The translations under genes and the position numbers were made by a program. The notes below the pieces were generated by a model. The model ran no database searches. It had not been told where the DNA came from and was given only the letters and a program-made list of their open reading frames with translations. A stretch of 6,762 nucleotides of DNA from an uncultured Rhodospirillales bacterium (GTDB lineage: Bacteria; Pseudomonadota; Alphaproteobacteria; Rhodospirillales; 2-02-FULL-58-16), in contig CAJXGZ010000127.1 of NCBI GenBank assembly GCA_913053795.1, forward strand, positions 1 to 6,762. Reading direction: 5' to 3'. Each line of letters begins with the position of its first letter. Position 1 is the first letter of the stretch. Below, one piece after another: positions 6,186 through 6,762 of the stretch.

Positions 6186-6330
6186 CAAGACCATTAGGGC
6201 CATTCCTTATAGACTATATGGGGTGGAGAATAGTTTTGTTAACAGGGAGGAGCCAGAAAAAAAAATAAGGGAACGCCAGCCAGCATCATCGGCCAAGTCT
6301 ACGCCGCGTTATCCGGATAAAAAGGAAAAG
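6186..6330. other. Intergenic region between the mrp operon and the secreted-protein gene
   Basis: Besides the promoter, this stretch holds a perfect 12-bp palindrome TTATCCGGATAA (6309-6320), a run of nine A on the plus strand (6257-6265, a T-run in minus-strand transcripts), and a GTTAAC at 6238-6243, with a second at 6330-6335 straddling the stop of the secreted-protein gene. The T-run lies downstream of that gene, but I find only a weak stem of 3-5 pairs (around 6275-6293) before it, so no confident terminator can be called. The 12-bp palindrome could be an operator; nothing else supports that. Confidence 0.4.
6213..6242 (-). promoter_or_regulatory. Candidate sigma70-type promoter for the mrp operon
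   Basis: On the minus strand TTAACA (6242-6237, 5 of 6 to TTGACA) is followed by an 18-nt spacer and TATAGT (6218-6213, 5 of 6 to TATAAT). Transcription would begin near 6206, giving a leader of about 35 nt before the mrpE TTG. A second TATA-like hexamer, TATAAG (6211-6206), overlaps the start region. It is the best promoter match I see in the 159-bp gap. The assignment rests on consensus matching only. Confidence 0.55.
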
Positions 6331-6681
6331 TTAACTCTCTTTTCCCAGTTTGGCGCGGGGCGGAACATCCCAGTTTTCGCCGGAGGCCATCAGGCAGCTT
6401 ACGCCGTCGGGGGTTGTGATGACGATGGTCCACGAGTCTCCCGACGGCGAGGTGAAGACCTCAAGGATGCTGCCGTTGTTGGCGAGACCGATGGCGGTCG
6501 GCGTTTCCGTGTACGCGCTGGAGAGCTTACTGCTGATTTCTCCGCGCATGGCGCAGATGGATTGGGCGTCGGCCGGAGAGGCGTATATGAGGGCAAGCGC
6601 AAGACAGGAAAGGAGAACGCCGGCCGTTAGAAAGGTGGACTGGCGAAAGACTTTTGCTCGGACGGGCTTGCGGAAAACCAT
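6331..6681 (-). CDS. Small exported (periplasmic) protein of unknown function
   Basis: Codes for 116 aa from ATG 6681. The N-terminus has a basic stretch (RKPVRAKVFRQ), a hydrophobic core (about 16-33) and an AxA-type signal peptidase site, SPADA|Q, after residue 39. The mature part of about 77 aa has two cysteines (C43, C96) that could form a disulfide, and the segments PTAIGLANNGSILEVFTS (61-78) and WTIVITTPDGVSCLMASGENW (from 84). I recall similar small proteins annotated as hypothetical in many alphaproteobacteria; function is unknown. Start choice: ATG 6681 is preceded by TAAGG at 6-nt spacing, while upstream in-frame ATGs at 6702 and 6735 lack an SD and the latter lies inside the tRNA gene. 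It is probably transcribed separately from the mrp operon, which has its own promoter 159 bp downstream. Confidence 0.8.
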   Translation of the reverse strand: MVFRKPVRAKVFRQSTFLTAGVLLSCLALALIYASPADAQSICAMRGEISSKLSSAYTETPTAIGLANNGSILEVFTSPSGDSWTIVITTPDGVSCLMASGENWDVPPRAKLGKES

Positions 6682-6707
6682 TGATCGCCTTAACCTTTCC
6701 ATCCACT

Positions 6708-6762
6708 CGGGGAGTGGCGCAGCCTGGTAGCGCATCTGCTTTGGGAGCAGAGGGTCGCTGGT
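6708..6762 (+). tRNA. tRNA-Pro (anticodon TGG), 3' part beyond window
   Basis: From 6708 the sequence fits a tRNA-Pro: acceptor strand CGGGGAG, D-arm GCGC...TGGTA...GCGC, anticodon stem TCTGC/GCAGA (6735-6739 with 6747-6751), loop TTTGGGA with anticodon TGG at 6742-6744, variable region GGGTC, and the first bases of the T-arm (GCTGGT). It closely resembles the E. coli proline tRNA with the same anticodon. The T-loop and 3' acceptor strand lie past the right edge, so pairing of the acceptor stem cannot be checked. It is the only plus-strand gene seen and is divergent from the secreted-protein gene. Confidence 0.93.

Noticed and set aside
6257..6293. Terminator of the secreted-protein gene at the T-run
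   Set aside because: Only a short stem with wobble pairs is found, and it is too far from the T-run.
6667..6695. Possible tRNA promoter (CTTGCG, 17 nt, TTAACC)
   Set aside because: The -10 match is too weak to call.
6703..6717. Inverted repeat CCACTC-GGG-GAGTGG at the tRNA 5' end
   Set aside because: The right half is simply the 5' part of tRNA-Pro; a 6-bp match in the leader is probably coincidence.
6682..6735. Upstream starts for the secreted-protein gene
   Set aside because: ATG 6702 and 6735 have no SD, the second lies within the tRNA, and they would put extra residues before the signal peptide.

Overview
The window is almost entirely one leftward (minus-strand) operon for a multisubunit Mrp/Mnh-type monovalent cation/proton antiporter. 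A small exported protein gene and the start of a tRNA-Pro gene lie at the right edge. Dense packing, overlapping stop/start codons, GC-rich sequence and good Shine-Dalgarno (SD) sites indicate a Gram-negative bacterium. I infer a proteobacterium, probably an alphaproteobacterium, from the look of the proteins; this is not proven.

Layout, right to left in transcription order: tRNA-Pro(TGG) on the plus strand (6708 to beyond the edge); a secreted 116-aa protein (6681-6331); a 159-bp intergenic region with a good sigma70-like promoter (6242-6213); mrpE (6171-5659); mrpF (5659-5381); mrpG (5390-5052); a fused mbhD-mbhE-mrpB gene (about 5064-4045); mrpC (4041-3664); mrpD (3667-2186); a 63-bp perfect palindrome (2203-2141); a second antiporter-like subunit (2130-664); a small two-helix membrane protein (656-405); and the first 137 codons of a third antiporter-like subunit, running off the left edge (412-1).

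The order E-F-G-(D,E,B)-C-D matches mbhABCDEFGH of the archaeal membrane-bound hydrogenase antiporter module, not the classical mrpABCDEFG order. There is no full-length MrpA. Its C-terminal part (MbhD and MbhE domains) is fused to MrpB, and its N-terminal channel role could be filled by the two extra NuoL/M/N-like proteins. MrpE, F, G, B and C would form the membrane scaffold, and three antiporter-like subunits would carry ions. No hydrogenase, quinone or redox module is visible, but the operon continues leftward.

The most notable observation is the palindrome between mrpD and the next gene. It is flanked by CTAG on both sides. Removing it together with one CTAG restores a mrpD frame that ends in TGA overlapping the next ATG (ATGA), like the tight junctions elsewhere in the operon. 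This strongly suggests a tiny MITE-like element inserted into the operon, which replaced the last codons of mrpD and opened a 55-nt gap.
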